Shown here piece by piece: positions 25,028-33,268 of a stretch of DNA of 64,000 nucleotides; the stretch's first letter is position 1, and every line of letters begins with the position of its first letter. Source of the DNA: Oscillospiraceae bacterium (GTDB lineage: Bacteria; Bacillota; Clostridia; Oscillospirales; Oscillospiraceae); contig JAGBQR010000026.1 in the NCBI GenBank assembly GCA_017632775.1, positions 1 to 64,000 of the forward strand. The letters run 5' to 3'. The translations under genes were made by a program, and so were the position numbers. The notes below the pieces were generated by a model. That model was not told the origin of the DNA. It did not search any database and was given only the letters and a program-made list of their open reading frames with translations.

Positions 25028-25153
25028 ATGATCGAAGTAAGAGAAACCGCTATCACAAACATCAAAAACGTTCAAAAGCTTTGGGCAGACCGAGACGTAA
25101 TGCGGTTCGTCGGTTTCCCTGCTGCTTCCCCTGTTACTCAACAAGAATCCTGA
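25028..25153 (+). pseudogene. N-terminal remnant of a GNAT acetyltransferase
   Basis: The frame from ATG 25028 reads M-I-E-V-R-E-T-A-I-T-N-I-K-N-V-Q-K-L-W, then A-D-R-D-V-M-R-F-V-G-F-P, and stops after 41 codons. The block L-W-A-D-x-D-V-M-R-F-V-G-F-P is the typical start of a GNAT-family acetyltransferase, but the acetyl-CoA-binding domain is missing. The last codons run directly into an intrinsic terminator hairpin, so the gene was cut and fused to unrelated DNA. Its place just after a tRNA gene suggests past recombination there. Confidence 0.7.
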
Positions 25154-25187
25154 TCCAGGTCTGTCCCGGCTCAGGATTCTTGTTTTT
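25142..25187 (+). terminator. Terminator overlapping the acetyltransferase remnant
   Basis: CAAGAATCCTGA (25142-25153) pairs with TCAGGATTCTTG (25171-25182), followed by TTTTTCTT. It shares 15 identical bases (25165-25179) with the terminator at 28030-28067. Confidence 0.8.
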
Positions 25188-25230
25188 CTTATTCTTGATA
25201 TTCAACCGACCAGAGGGGAACCTGCTCTGC

Positions 25231-25761
25231 TCATTCTTCTATAGTCCGGAACAGGTTTTGTTTGCACCTGACACTGTGCTGCAGTACATAAGAAGCAACC
25301 CCGGTATCCAATGCTTTCCGGATCTCTTCGATTTCTGTGTTTATGTCCTCCAGATTTCGATACCAGCCAAGAAGCGTATTCTGAGCACCCCAGAAAGACA
25401 TTTCTTTTCCATCCGATGCAAACAGCGCGTATCTGGGGCTGTTTTTCCCGCCTCTGAATTCCTGTGAACGCATCACCTTTGCTATATCCATGATGACGCC
25501 TTCATTCGGAGAAATAATCCGGATAATACCGGGCCGGCCCGTCTCCCGAACGTCGTTCCCCGGTACGCTTCCCATCATCAGACTGTCGAGTGATACATTC
25601 AGTTTTTTCGATAAGATGAGAAGCTTCTCGACTTCCGGATATCCTTCTCCAAGTTCCCATTTTGAAACGGCCTGTCTGCTTACTCCAAGCAGTTCTGCCA
25701 ATTCTTCCTGAGACAGCTGATTCTTTTTCCGAATTGCCTGCAGATTTTCAGAGAAACTCAT
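25231..25761 (-). CDS. XRE-family transcriptional regulator
   Basis: A 176-residue regulator. The N-terminal Cro/C1 HTH (residues about 4-60) reads L-S-Q-E-E-L-A-E-L-L-G-V-S-R-Q-A-V-S-K-W-E and is followed by L-D-S-L-M-M-G. The C-terminal 110 residues are a charged domain of unknown kind. The ATG at 25761 has AAAGGAGGA upstream; the frame reaching 25854 is an untranslated extension. A perfect palindrome (25836-25850) lies in its upstream region and may be its own operator. The targets are unknown. Confidence 0.85.
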   Translation of the reverse strand: MSFSENLQAIRKKNQLSQEELAELLGVSRQAVSKWELGEGYPEVEKLLILSKKLNVSLDSLMMGSVPGNDVRETGRPGIIRIISPNEGVIMDIAKVMRSQEFRGGKNSPRYALFASDGKEMSFWGAQNTLLGWYRNLEDINTEIEEIRKALDTGVASYVLQHSVRCKQNLFRTIEE

Positions 25762-26003
25762 TTTTCCATCCTCCTTTTTGACAGGAGTATACTGTTTTTG
25801 TGTGTATCCTTCCACCAACCTGAATTTGCTTTTTCGCAACTTCAAGTTGCACATGGATCATATCATATATTTTGATCTTTCGGAAGATGTTTTCAGCCTG
25901 CCTTCTTTTCTCCGAGCAGCCATGAAAACTTCCTTCAGAGCCGATCATCGAATACGGCGAAAACCAACGATCATCCTCATTTTAATTACAGCAATCAGCC
26001 ATA

Positions 26004-26046
26004 AAAAGAACGGCGGTTTTGATGGAATTGCCGTTCTTTTCTTTTT
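26004..26046 (+). terminator. Orphan intrinsic terminator
   Basis: AAAAGAACGGC (26004-26014) pairs with GCCGTTCTTTT (26030-26040), followed by CTTTTTG. No plus-strand gene ends just upstream, so the gene it once served may be lost. Confidence 0.7.
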
Positions 26047-26056
26047 GTGATAGAAT
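26028..26056 (+). promoter_or_regulatory. Putative promoter of the HD-domain gene
   Basis: TTGCCG (26028-26033), a 17-base spacer and TAGAAT (26051-26056); it overlaps the 3' arm of the terminator. Confidence 0.5.
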
Positions 26057-26150
26057 CAGCTCGAATGTTCGCATGGGGTTGGGGCCGTCCGGCGCTGCCG
26101 GACGACGATTGGTAATCAGACAGATAAATCGGGATCTGGGGAGATATAGA

Positions 26151-26810
26151 ATGTTTGATCATGAATTGGTCACAAAAACAGAAGAGTTTCTGAATCAGAA
26201 ATTTGAAGATGCCATATTTCTGAATGAACACCCGGAAGCAAAAGCCTACAGATTAGAACATACTTACCGTGTAGCAAACATCGGTCGCGAGATCGCTGTA
26301 AAGGAAGGATTTGATGAAACAGAGATGGTCATCGCCTGCCTTCTGCACGATGTCGCTTACTGCGAGGAGTTTGGAGAAGACGGATGGAAGGAGCATGGAA
26401 GACATTCGGCACAGATCGCCCGTCCGTTTTTAAAAGGACTGGGTCTTCCTGAAAACCGTATCAACGATATTTGCTACGGTATCGCTGTTCATGTAGATGA
26501 AAAAGCCGATTTTCCCGGCGAAAATACACCATTCGCTCTTTCGGTGGGTGATGCAGACAATATCGATCGTTTTGATGCCTACCGCATCCACGAAACGCTA
26601 AACCACGATTCTTTCCTGCAAATGACCTATGAAGAAAAAACTGACTATCTTGAGAAAAGACTTTCCAGATTACGTGAATTGCGTGCACTGCCTTTCAGCA
26701 CAAAAACAGCTGATGCATTGTGGAAATCAAGACTGGATTTCTATATCGTTTTCTTTCAGAAACTGGCAGATCAGCTGGAAAGAAGCAAAAACGTGATCGT
26801 GAACGGATAA
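26151..26810 (+). CDS. HD-domain metal-dependent phosphohydrolase
   Basis: This 219-residue HD hydrolase has the ligands His37 (L-E-H-T-Y-R-V-A), His66-Asp67 (C-L-L-H-D-V-A-Y) and a downstream Asp in S-V-G-D-A-D-N-I-D-R. The spacing fits small bacterial HD proteins acting on nucleotides or related phosphoesters. The ATG at 26151 follows GGGGAG; the upstream frame extension is non-coding leader. The substrate cannot be named from motifs. It is expressed alone. Confidence 0.82.
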   Translation: MFDHELVTKTEEFLNQKFEDAIFLNEHPEAKAYRLEHTYRVANIGREIAVKEGFDETEMVIACLLHDVAYCEEFGEDGWKEHGRHSAQIARPFLKGLGLPENRINDICYGIAVHVDEKADFPGENTPFALSVGDADNIDRFDAYRIHETLNHDSFLQMTYEEKTDYLEKRLSRLRELRALPFSTKTADALWKSRLDFYIVFFQKLADQLERSKNVIVNG

Positions 26811-27017
26811 GGCCGGGGAGATAACAGTTTAGCCGCTCTGTCCTATCGTTCAGGACGCATCCCTCTGACCGATCGCACCTCCTGAAGATAACTGCCCCTG
26901 AAAAGCGCTGCGCAGCTTCCAACAGCGCTCCGTCTCTCTCGCCTGATCAAGCATCCGCTTCAATAGTATGATACTGCTGAACAGATAACCAAAGTCCAAA
27001 TCCAAAGGAGTTTTCTG

Positions 27018-27947
27018 ATGACCGAACTGTCCCGTGTGATTCTGCGCGACTGGCAGGTACGCAAGACGAAAGCACAAAAGCAGCGCTTCATCGAATACCT
27101 GCAGAGCCGGCTGCCCGGCCTTGCCGTAGAGGAAGGTGGATGGCCCCGCTGCCGCAACCTCGTGCTGGGCGATCCCGAAAACGCCGATGTCGTTTTCACT
27201 GCTCACTACGACACCTGCGCCCGGCTGCCCTTCCCCAATTTCATAACACCGAAAAACCTGCTGATTTATCTGCTGTATCAGCTTCTGATCCTCATCCCTT
27301 TCTTCGCGGCGGCGGGACTGCTGGCCTGGTGTCTGATCCGGGCAGGCGTCTTCGCACTGCTGGCGATCCTGCTCGGTTGGTTCGCCGTCTTCGTGCTGAT
27401 CTTTTACGTCTTTATCTTTGGCCCGGCTAATCCGCACACCGTCAATGACAACACTTCCGGCGTCTTGACGCTCTGCGAACTGATTGCCGCACTGAGCGAG
27501 GAAGAGCGGTCGCGCTGTGCCTTCGTCTTCTTCGACCATGAGGAGACGGGGCTCTTCGGCTCGGCGCTTTTCCATTCGCGGCACAAGAAGGCCATGAAAA
27601 ACTGCCTCGTTATCAACTTTGACTGCGTTTCGGACGGTGATCATATTCTGATCGTCCAGAACGGCAAAGCGAAAAGGCGCGCGGGTGCGGCACTCGGAGC
27701 GGCCTTTCACACCGCGGAGGACAAGCAGCTGCACCTCTGCGGCCCGCTTGAAGCCTTTTACCCATCGGATCAGATCAACTTTCCCTGTGCCGTGGGTGTG
27801 GCGGCATTGAACAAGGCCCCTGTCCTCGGTCTTTATATGACGCGTATCCATACTCCGCGGGACACTGTCTGCGACGAGCGGAACTTCTCCTTTCTGGTCG
27901 AGGGCGTGCAGCGCTTCCTGCGCTTATACGAAGCGAACAACGATTGA
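27018..27947 (+). CDS. M28-family zinc peptidase with embedded membrane segments
   Basis: A 309-residue peptidase in which all M28 ligands are present: His63 in F-T-A-H-Y-D-T, Asp144 in N-D-N-T-S-G, the Glu175-Glu176 pair in D-H-E-E-T-G, Asp202 and a C-terminal His in R-I-H-T-P-R-D-T. Between the first two ligands lies a hydrophobic block of two to three membrane helices (about residues 78-134). Soluble aminopeptidases lack this, so it is a membrane-tethered peptidase of unknown topology. AAAGGAG is placed 7 bases upstream. It ends at a strong terminator. Confidence 0.85.
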   Translation: MTELSRVILRDWQVRKTKAQKQRFIEYLQSRLPGLAVEEGGWPRCRNLVLGDPENADVVFTAHYDTCARLPFPNFITPKNLLIYLLYQLLILIPFFAAAGLLAWCLIRAGVFALLAILLGWFAVFVLIFYVFIFGPANPHTVNDNTSGVLTLCELIAALSEEERSRCAFVFFDHEETGLFGSALFHSRHKKAMKNCLVINFDCVSDGDHILIVQNGKAKRRAGAALGAAFHTAEDKQLHLCGPLEAFYPSDQINFPCAVGVAALNKAPVLGLYMTRIHTPRDTVCDERNFSFLVEGVQRFLRLYEANND

Positions 27948-28029
27948 CCGATTCTGCTTTGTCTGAAAGCACCTCGACACACAGATATCCCGGCATTTCC
28001 GGTTTCATATTTCCATATAAACAGAACAG

Positions 28030-28067
28030 AGGAATCCTGAGCCGGTTTTTCCCGGCTCAGGATTCCT
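28030..28067 (+). terminator. Terminator after the M28 peptidase gene
   Basis: AGGAATCCTGAGCCGG (28030-28045) pairs exactly with CCGGCTCAGGATTCCT (28052-28067) around TTTTTC. The right arm repeats the terminator at 25165-25179. Confidence 0.75.
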
Positions 28068-28146
28068 GCTTTCAAGCCTTGTCCGGCGTTTTTTGCGTAA
28101 CAGCTTACTTCCAGGAGAAACAGTTTTTAAATTTCCGTTAAGTCGC

Positions 28147-28175
28147 TTGCATTCTCTCTCCGCGCAGACTATAAT
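28147..28175 (+). promoter_or_regulatory. Promoter of the lipoprotein gene at 28206
   Basis: TTGCAT (28147-28152), a 17-base spacer and TATAAT (28170-28175). Confidence 0.65.
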
Positions 28176-28205
28176 CTCCCACGCAAGAAAACCCTGGAGG
28201 ATAAT

Positions 28206-29099
28206 ATGAAAAAAAGACTATTTGTATCCGCGCTCTCTGTTGTGCTTCTGCTTTCTTTTGCCGCCTGCGGAAGCACATCTGCCACAGAAAGCAAAACAAC
28301 CGCCTCCGGGCAGCAGGTTTCAGAACCTGTCGTGCCCGTTTCGGAAGACGGCCAGAATCCAGTTATGAACTTCGTCGGCATCTACAGCGATGAATACAGC
28401 ACGGAAGCGCTGGTCGAGGCCGAGGGAACGGAAGACGCGAGAATCACGCTCACTTATGCGGGCAGCCCGTGGTTTCACCACAGGACAGTCATGAGCGGAC
28501 GCTTCGATCCCGATACTCTCGCGATGGAATTCAGCGATGCAACGATGACTGAGTATACCTATAACAGCGACGGGAGCGTAGATGAAGAGAAAACGACCTA
28601 TACCGACGGCAGCGGCAGAGCAGTTTTCAGTTATGAGAACAATACCCTGACGATCACGGATTACTATCCATCCGGCGAATTCGAAAGCATTTATTTCTGG
28701 GGTCCCTCCCCTGACATGAAAACCGTCACTGATCCGGATCGCTATGCTGCCGTCACAGCCATGGACAAGCGTCAGGTGGAGACAGTGGTCGGCTTCAACG
28801 TGCGCACCGCATATCTGAGCGAAAACTGGTATGCCATGGCGGCGATGATCCGCTACCCCATCACGATCAATGGCGCGGAATTAGCTGATGCTGATGCCTT
28901 TCTGGGATATATGATCGACAAAACCGTATCGGAAAGCGACCGTAACGCCATGTTGGAAGAAGACTTTCTCGACATGTTCGTCAACTATCAGGGCATCATG
29001 ATGGGCAACGGAGAGATCTGGCTCAGCGATCCCAACTATGGCACGGATGCAGAGCCCGTACTTGAGATCATTGCCATCAACGGGATCGTAGACCGCTAA
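28206..29099 (+). CDS. Lipoprotein of unknown function
   Basis: A 297-residue protein with signal M-K-K-R-L-F-V-S-A-L-S-V-V-L-L-L and lipobox F-A-A-C-G-S. A Ser/Thr/Glu linker leads into a beta-rich domain (about 50-190) with Y-T-D-G-S-G-R-A-V-F-S-Y and a compact alpha/beta C-terminal domain (about 195-297) with Y-A-M-A-A-M-I-R-Y-P-I-T-I-N-G, which resembles an NTF2/SnoaL-like fold. GGAGG precedes the ATG. The gene is monocistronic. Surface exposure is likely; function unknown. Confidence 0.75.
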   Translation: MKKRLFVSALSVVLLLSFAACGSTSATESKTTASGQQVSEPVVPVSEDGQNPVMNFVGIYSDEYSTEALVEAEGTEDARITLTYAGSPWFHHRTVMSGRFDPDTLAMEFSDATMTEYTYNSDGSVDEEKTTYTDGSGRAVFSYENNTLTITDYYPSGEFESIYFWGPSPDMKTVTDPDRYAAVTAMDKRQVETVVGFNVRTAYLSENWYAMAAMIRYPITINGAELADADAFLGYMIDKTVSESDRNAMLEEDFLDMFVNYQGIMMGNGEIWLSDPNYGTDAEPVLEIIAINGIVDR

Positions 29100-29274
29100 T
29101 CCGTATTCTTCAGAACCTAACGGAATCACCGCAGGTAATCGGCATCCTCCTGTTCTGACAATCCGCAGACCGATATATCTGTCCGGAAAAGGGAACCTCC
29201 CCGCCGCCGGCGCCTGTTTCCAGTGTGCGCCGGAGACTGTGTTCATAAAATATACCAAGATTGTTCACACACTT

Positions 29275-29301
29275 TTAGCACTCTCTCCTTGACAGTGCTA
29301 A
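29275..29301 (+). promoter_or_regulatory. CIRCE element (HrcA operator) of the Hsp20 gene
   Basis: TTAGCACTC, 9 bases, then CAGTGCTAA. The consensus is TTAGCACTC-N9-GAGTGCTAA, so only one base differs. It covers the -35 hexamer, so HrcA binding would block initiation until heat shock. Confidence 0.88.
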
Positions 29302-29316
29302 AAACCGTGCTATAAT
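29289..29316 (+). promoter_or_regulatory. Consensus promoter of the Hsp20 gene
   Basis: TTGACA (29289-29294), a 16-base spacer and TATAAT (29311-29316). Both hexamers are perfect and overlap the CIRCE element. The rest of the 311-base intergenic region (29100-29410) holds no other recognisable element. Confidence 0.85.
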
Positions 29317-29410
29317 GATAATCGAACAGAGGAACGAAGATCGAATAGATGATCTCCATCCCCCTTGCTCAGGTAACGAACAGTGTTATTGCAAAAAGGA
29401 GGCATGACTT

Positions 29411-29857
29411 ATGTTACCGAGTATTTTTGGAGAGAGTTTGTTTGATGACTGGATGGAATTTCCGTTCAGGGACTTTGGGGCCGACGTGGACCGTAAACTG
29501 TACGGCAAACATGCGGCACGCGTGATGAAGACGGATCTGAAGGAACACGATGACGGTTATGAACTGAAAGTGGACCTGCCGGGCTTCAAAAAAGACCAGA
29601 TCGAGCTGCAGCTGCAGAACGGTTACCTAACTATCAGCGCCGCCAAGGGTCTGGAGGAAGAAGGCAAAGACAAGAAAGGCAAGATCGTCCATCAGGAGCG
29701 TTACACCGGGTCCATGACCAGAAGCTTCTACATCGGTGAGAATGTCAGCGAGGAAGACATCAAGGCAAAGTTCGAGGACGGCGTCCTTACGCTGGACTTC
29801 CCGAAGGAGAAGCCGGTGGCGATTCCGGAACGCAAGACCATACAGATCCAAGGATGA
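29411..29857 (+). CDS. Hsp20/alpha-crystallin small heat-shock protein
   Basis: A 148-residue small chaperone that binds unfolding proteins without ATP. The alpha-crystallin domain spans about residues 38-140, with E-L-K-V-D-L-P-G-F-K-K-D-Q-I-E-L and the closing A-K-F-E-D-G-V-L-T-L-D-F-P-K. The N-terminal M-L-P-S-I-F-G-E-S-L-F-D-D-W is the usual variable arm. AAGGAGG lies before the ATG. Regulation by HrcA is indicated by the CIRCE site. Confidence 0.95.
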   Translation: MLPSIFGESLFDDWMEFPFRDFGADVDRKLYGKHAARVMKTDLKEHDDGYELKVDLPGFKKDQIELQLQNGYLTISAAKGLEEEGKDKKGKIVHQERYTGSMTRSFYIGENVSEEDIKAKFEDGVLTLDFPKEKPVAIPERKTIQIQG

Positions 29858-29870
29858 ACCATACTAAAAC

Positions 29871-29898
29871 AGCGCCCTGCTTTTAGCAGGGCGCTTTC
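29871..29898 (+). terminator. Hsp20 gene terminator
   Basis: AGCGCCCTGC-TTTTA-GCAGGGCGCT followed by TTCC; strong stem, short T-run. Confidence 0.75.
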
Positions 29899-30044
29899 CT
29901 TATCCGAGGAGATTACCTGAACCTGAAAAGCGCATGGCATATCCAGAAATGGTGGAAAGTAAAGAAAAACCGCGGTATAATCGATCTGGTTCCGGCACAT
30001 GGCCACCAATAGAAAATTGAAACCGGACAGCAACTGCCCGTTGC

Positions 30045-30073
30045 TTGTTTTTCCTTTCCCCCTGCAATACAAT
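30045..30073 (+). promoter_or_regulatory. Putative promoter of the XRE-zinc ribbon gene
   Basis: TTGTTT (30045-30050), a 17-base spacer and TACAAT (30068-30073), 24 bases upstream of the ATG. Confidence 0.5.
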
Positions 30074-30096
30074 GGAGAAAAAGAGGAGGTACCGAC

Positions 30097-30861
30097 ATGG
30101 AAACAAAAGATGTGCTCTACGAACTGCGGATGAAAAGCGGCCTGTCCCAGGATGCGCTTGCCGAAAAAGTCTTTGTGACCAGGCAGGCAGTATCCCGCTG
30201 GGAGAACGGCGAGACCGTGCCGAACACTGAAACGCTCAAGCTTCTTTCGAATCTCTTCAGCGTCTCCATAAACACACTGCTTGGATCTCCGCGGAAGCTG
30301 ATCTGTCAGTGCTGCGGCATGCCGCTCGAAGATGCCATCATCAGCCGGAACAGAGACGGATCACTCAACGAGGACTACTGCAAATGGTGCTATGCGGACG
30401 GGACTTATACCTACAGCGATATGGACGACCTGATCGATGTATGCGCAGGAAATATGGTGAATGCAGACTTCACGGAAGAACAGGCCCGCACCTATCTGAA
30501 ACAGGTGCTGCCCGGACTGGATTACTGGAAACGCTATGAGGAGCTCAGTGATGACGGGCAGTTCGAGGCCTTCAAAAAGCAGCTGATCGCGGAGATTAAC
30601 GATCTTTCCATCGAGGGCATGCCCCGTGTGGAAAAACTCAATGCGCTGGTCGGGAGCTATGTGAATCTGGCTTATCCGCTTCCGAGCGGTTTTTCCGTGA
30701 AATTTCTGGACGATCAGACGACTTATCTCGGAAACCAGCTGGAATCCGAATTCGGCGGAGACCGCTGCTTCGGCGTTCTGGCAAGCATGGATTTCATACT
30801 GATCTGCACCTATGGTGAAAATGGCGCTGATCCTGAACTTCTTCTTTACAAAAAGAGATAA
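30097..30861 (+). CDS. XRE regulator with zinc-ribbon and helical C-terminal domains
   Basis: The 254-residue protein begins with a Cro/C1 HTH (about 4-60: L-S-Q-D-A-L-A-E-K-V-F-V-T-R-Q-A-V-S-R-W-E). A zinc ribbon follows at about 68-100, C-Q-C-C-G-M-P-L ... D-Y-C-K-W-C-Y, giving two CxxC pairs. The rest (about 105-254) is mostly helical and includes F-T-E-E-Q-A-R-T-Y-L. The arrangement is known among clostridial regulators with a 'putative zinc ribbon' domain. GAGGAGG precedes the ATG. It may sense metal or redox state through the cysteines (inference). Confidence 0.85.
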   Translation: METKDVLYELRMKSGLSQDALAEKVFVTRQAVSRWENGETVPNTETLKLLSNLFSVSINTLLGSPRKLICQCCGMPLEDAIISRNRDGSLNEDYCKWCYADGTYTYSDMDDLIDVCAGNMVNADFTEEQARTYLKQVLPGLDYWKRYEELSDDGQFEAFKKQLIAEINDLSIEGMPRVEKLNALVGSYVNLAYPLPSGFSVKFLDDQTTYLGNQLESEFGGDRCFGVLASMDFILICTYGENGADPELLLYKKR

Positions 30862-30918
30862 TCTTTCTGCATCGTTCCTGCACCGGAACCCGGTATCTGC
30901 AGGCTTATGGAGGCTATG

Positions 30919-31383
30919 ATGATTCGATTTGCAGAAGCCGAAGACCTGAAGAGGGTCAATGAACTGAGGAAACAGGTCAACGACCTGCATGTGAACGGAA
31001 GACCTGATGTATTCAAACCGGGCTTTCCTCAGGAACTGCAGGACTATGTTCTTTCGATCTTCCGCGACCCGCTCAAGAAAATCATCGTCTGTGAAGAAGG
31101 CGGCACGCTCTGCGCTTTTGCGGTGCTCAGCCATGTGACAAGACCGGAGAATCCTTATATGAAAGAGAGAGACTATCTGGATATCGACGAATTCTGCGTG
31201 GATGAAGCCTTCCGCCGGCAGGGGATCGCCACGGAGATGATCCGCTTCATCCGTGCCTATGCAAAAGACGAGGGGTTTGACCGGATCGAGCTGAACATGT
31301 GGGAATTCAATCAAGGCGCGCTGGAATTCTATGAAGCCGTCGGCTTTCACACTTATCGCCGCTACATGGAGATGACATTCTGA
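30919..31383 (+). CDS. GNAT-family N-acetyltransferase
   Basis: A 154-residue acetyltransferase. Motif A is recognisable as I-D-E-F-C-V-D-E-A-F-R-R-Q-G-I-A-T-E-M (R/Q-x-x-G-x-A), and motif B as N-x-G-A-L-E-F-Y-E-A-V-G-F. ATG 30907 contains the Shine-Dalgarno (ATGGAGG), so ATG 30919, 5 bases after GGAGG, is the better start. The substrate is unknown; small-molecule or protein amines are both possible. Confidence 0.85.
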   Translation: MIRFAEAEDLKRVNELRKQVNDLHVNGRPDVFKPGFPQELQDYVLSIFRDPLKKIIVCEEGGTLCAFAVLSHVTRPENPYMKERDYLDIDEFCVDEAFRRQGIATEMIRFIRAYAKDEGFDRIELNMWEFNQGALEFYEAVGFHTYRRYMEMTF

Positions 31384-31406
31384 TCCGCAGCCGATCTGCA
31401 AAACGA

Positions 31407-31442
31407 GGAAAGTGCCTCCCGGGATCCCGGGAGGCACTTTCC
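31407..31442. terminator. Hairpin between the GNAT and gamma-glutamyltransferase genes
   Basis: GGAAAGTGCCTCCC (31407-31420) pairs with GGGAGGCACTTTCC (31429-31442). It is a long stable stem between convergent genes. Confidence 0.75.
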
Positions 31443-31466
31443 CTGTATATACGAACGATCCTGCGG

Positions 31467-33098
31467 TCAAAAGCAGGCAATGTTGCTGTCGGTACGGCCT
31501 TCCGTCCCGCCGACAAGAACTCCGTTCTCCAGCCGGACGATCATCTGCCCGCGTCCGAACACCGCTGTATCCAGCTCCACAGAAAGTTCATGTCCTCTTC
31601 TGCGGAGCGCTCTTGCGATCTCTCCGTCAAACTCTTTCTCCACGATCACCGATCCGTCACGGAGCCACTGCCACCGCGGGGCAGAAAGAGCCTGCTGCGG
31701 ATCAAGATGGAAATCCACGCGGTTCATGACGACCTGCACATGGCCCTGAGGCTGCATATATCCACCCATCACCCCGAACGGTCCCACCGGTCTCCCTTCC
31801 CGCATCAGAAATCCCGGAATGATCGTATGATAACTCCTTTTCCCGGGCCGCAGGAAGTTTGCCGAACCAGGATCCAGGGAAAAATCCGCCCCCCGGTTCT
31901 GCAGAGCTATCCCGGTACCGTTTACGACGATCCCGGACCCGAAGCCCATATAGTTGGATTGGATATACGAGACCATGTTTCCTTCGCCGTCCGCGCAGCA
32001 GAGATATACCGTTCCGCTGCGGGGCGGGATCACACTCCCCCAGACACACGCCGTATCCTTCATCTCTGCCGCACGGGCTGCCCCGTATGAGGGATCGAGC
32101 AGGTTGTGTATGTCCACATCCATATCCGCCGGGTCTGTTACCGAACGGAACGCATCCGCAAAAGCCATCTTGGCGGCTTCCAGCTGCCGGTGAACGGTAA
32201 GCGGATCGTCCTTTTCACGGAAATCAAAGTTCCGGAGGATGTTCAGCGCCATCAGAGCCACGATCCCCTGCCCGTTGGGCGGGATCTCACACACATCGTA
32301 TCCCCGGTAATTCACTGATATCGGCTCGACCCAGAGAGGGCGGAACGCCGCCAGATCATCATAGCGGAGGTATCCCCCGAAGCGGCGGCTCTCGGCATCG
32401 ATTTTCCGGGCAAGGCTGCCGGAATAAAATTCTTTCGCGCTGCTCTCCCCGATCGCCTCCAGGCTGTCGGCATGATCCGGAAGGAAAATGATCTCTCCCG
32501 CCTCCGGCGCACGGCCATGCGGAGCAAATGTACGGAACCACGCCTCAAAACAAGGTTCTGTCAGCATAGTGCGGTATTTCGCGAATGCCGTCTGCCAGTT
32601 CTGCGCCAGATGCGGCGCGCACGGATACCCCTCACGTGCATATCTCACCGCACTGTCCAGTGTTTCCCGCAGCGGAAGTCTTCCGAAGCGCTCTGTGACC
32701 GCCGCCCATGCAGCCGGCGCTCCCGGGACCGTTACCGGTGTCCAGCCATGGGATGGCATTTTGCCTCCGTTCTTCGCGGCGATCTGTTCTGCGGAAGCAA
32801 GCATCGGAGCCGGCCCGCTTGCATTGAGCCCGAAGAGCTTTCCATCCTTCTGGGACCAGATCAGTGCAAAAGCATCTGATCCGAGCCCATTGGCCGTCGG
32901 CTCCACCACTGTCAGCGCAGCGGCGGCGGCAACTGCCGCATCCATGGCGTTTCCGCCCTTGCGAAACGCTTCCAGTCCCGCAGCGGAAGCCAGCGGGCTG
33001 GAACAGTTCACCATTCCCCCGCGGGCATAGACCGGCACCCTTGCAGACGGATATCTCTGATACAGCGGATCAAAACCCGGATCTGTTATACTTTGCAT
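31467..33098 (-). CDS. Gamma-glutamyltransferase family protein (YwrD-like)
   Basis: This 543-residue Ntn-hydrolase-family protein should self-cleave before Thr363 in R-S-G-T-V-Y-L-C-C-A-D-G. The flanking Y-I-Q-S-N-Y-M-G-F-G-S-G-I-V-V and the catalytic region M-G-G-Y-M-Q-P-Q-G-H-V-Q match the YwrD branch rather than secreted GGT. There is no signal peptide, so it is probably cytosolic. The ATG at 33098 has AAGGAG upstream; extension to 33221 is not supported. Likely role: hydrolysis or transfer of gamma-glutamyl groups. Confidence 0.9.
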   Translation of the reverse strand: MQSITDPGFDPLYQRYPSARVPVYARGGMVNCSSPLASAAGLEAFRKGGNAMDAAVAAAAALTVVEPTANGLGSDAFALIWSQKDGKLFGLNASGPAPMLASAEQIAAKNGGKMPSHGWTPVTVPGAPAAWAAVTERFGRLPLRETLDSAVRYAREGYPCAPHLAQNWQTAFAKYRTMLTEPCFEAWFRTFAPHGRAPEAGEIIFLPDHADSLEAIGESSAKEFYSGSLARKIDAESRRFGGYLRYDDLAAFRPLWVEPISVNYRGYDVCEIPPNGQGIVALMALNILRNFDFREKDDPLTVHRQLEAAKMAFADAFRSVTDPADMDVDIHNLLDPSYGAARAAEMKDTACVWGSVIPPRSGTVYLCCADGEGNMVSYIQSNYMGFGSGIVVNGTGIALQNRGADFSLDPGSANFLRPGKRSYHTIIPGFLMREGRPVGPFGVMGGYMQPQGHVQVVMNRVDFHLDPQQALSAPRWQWLRDGSVIVEKEFDGEIARALRRRGHELSVELDTAVFGRGQMIVRLENGVLVGGTEGRTDSNIACF

Positions 33099-33179
33099 CT
33101 TTTGCTCCTTTTCCCTTCCTTTCTTCCGGTCCCGGTCCTGCCGGGACGGTTCACAGTGAATGCCCGCTCCATCCATAAC

Positions 33180-33219
33180 GGAACAGGAAGCAGGGCAGCT
33201 CCGTCCTGCTTCCTGTTCC
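33180..33219. repeat. Perfect 15-base inverted repeat
   Basis: GGAACAGGAAGCAGG and its exact complement are separated by 10 bases, between the start of the GGT gene and the end of the ECF gene. It lies downstream of the ECF gene and may act as a T-less terminator. Confidence 0.5.
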
Positions 33220-33268
33220 AACGCGGTGAAAAATGTCCGCAGTTATGATGCACAGGTCATACAAGGTT

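Larger units (their letters stand above)
25762..26150. other. Intergenic region between the XRE regulator and the HD protein
   Basis: 389 bases without a convincing gene. It holds a palindrome GCAACTT-C-AAGTTGC at 25836-25850, an intrinsic terminator (26004-26046), the HD-gene promoter (26028-26056) and a GC hairpin in the HD leader, CGTCCGGC-GCT-GCCGGACG (26086-26104). A small frame at 25778-26050 has no ribosome-binding site or recognisable sequence. Confidence 0.6.

Noticed and set aside
25778..26050. 90-codon plus-strand frame
   Set aside because: It has no ribosome-binding site, crosses a terminator and a promoter, and resembles nothing.
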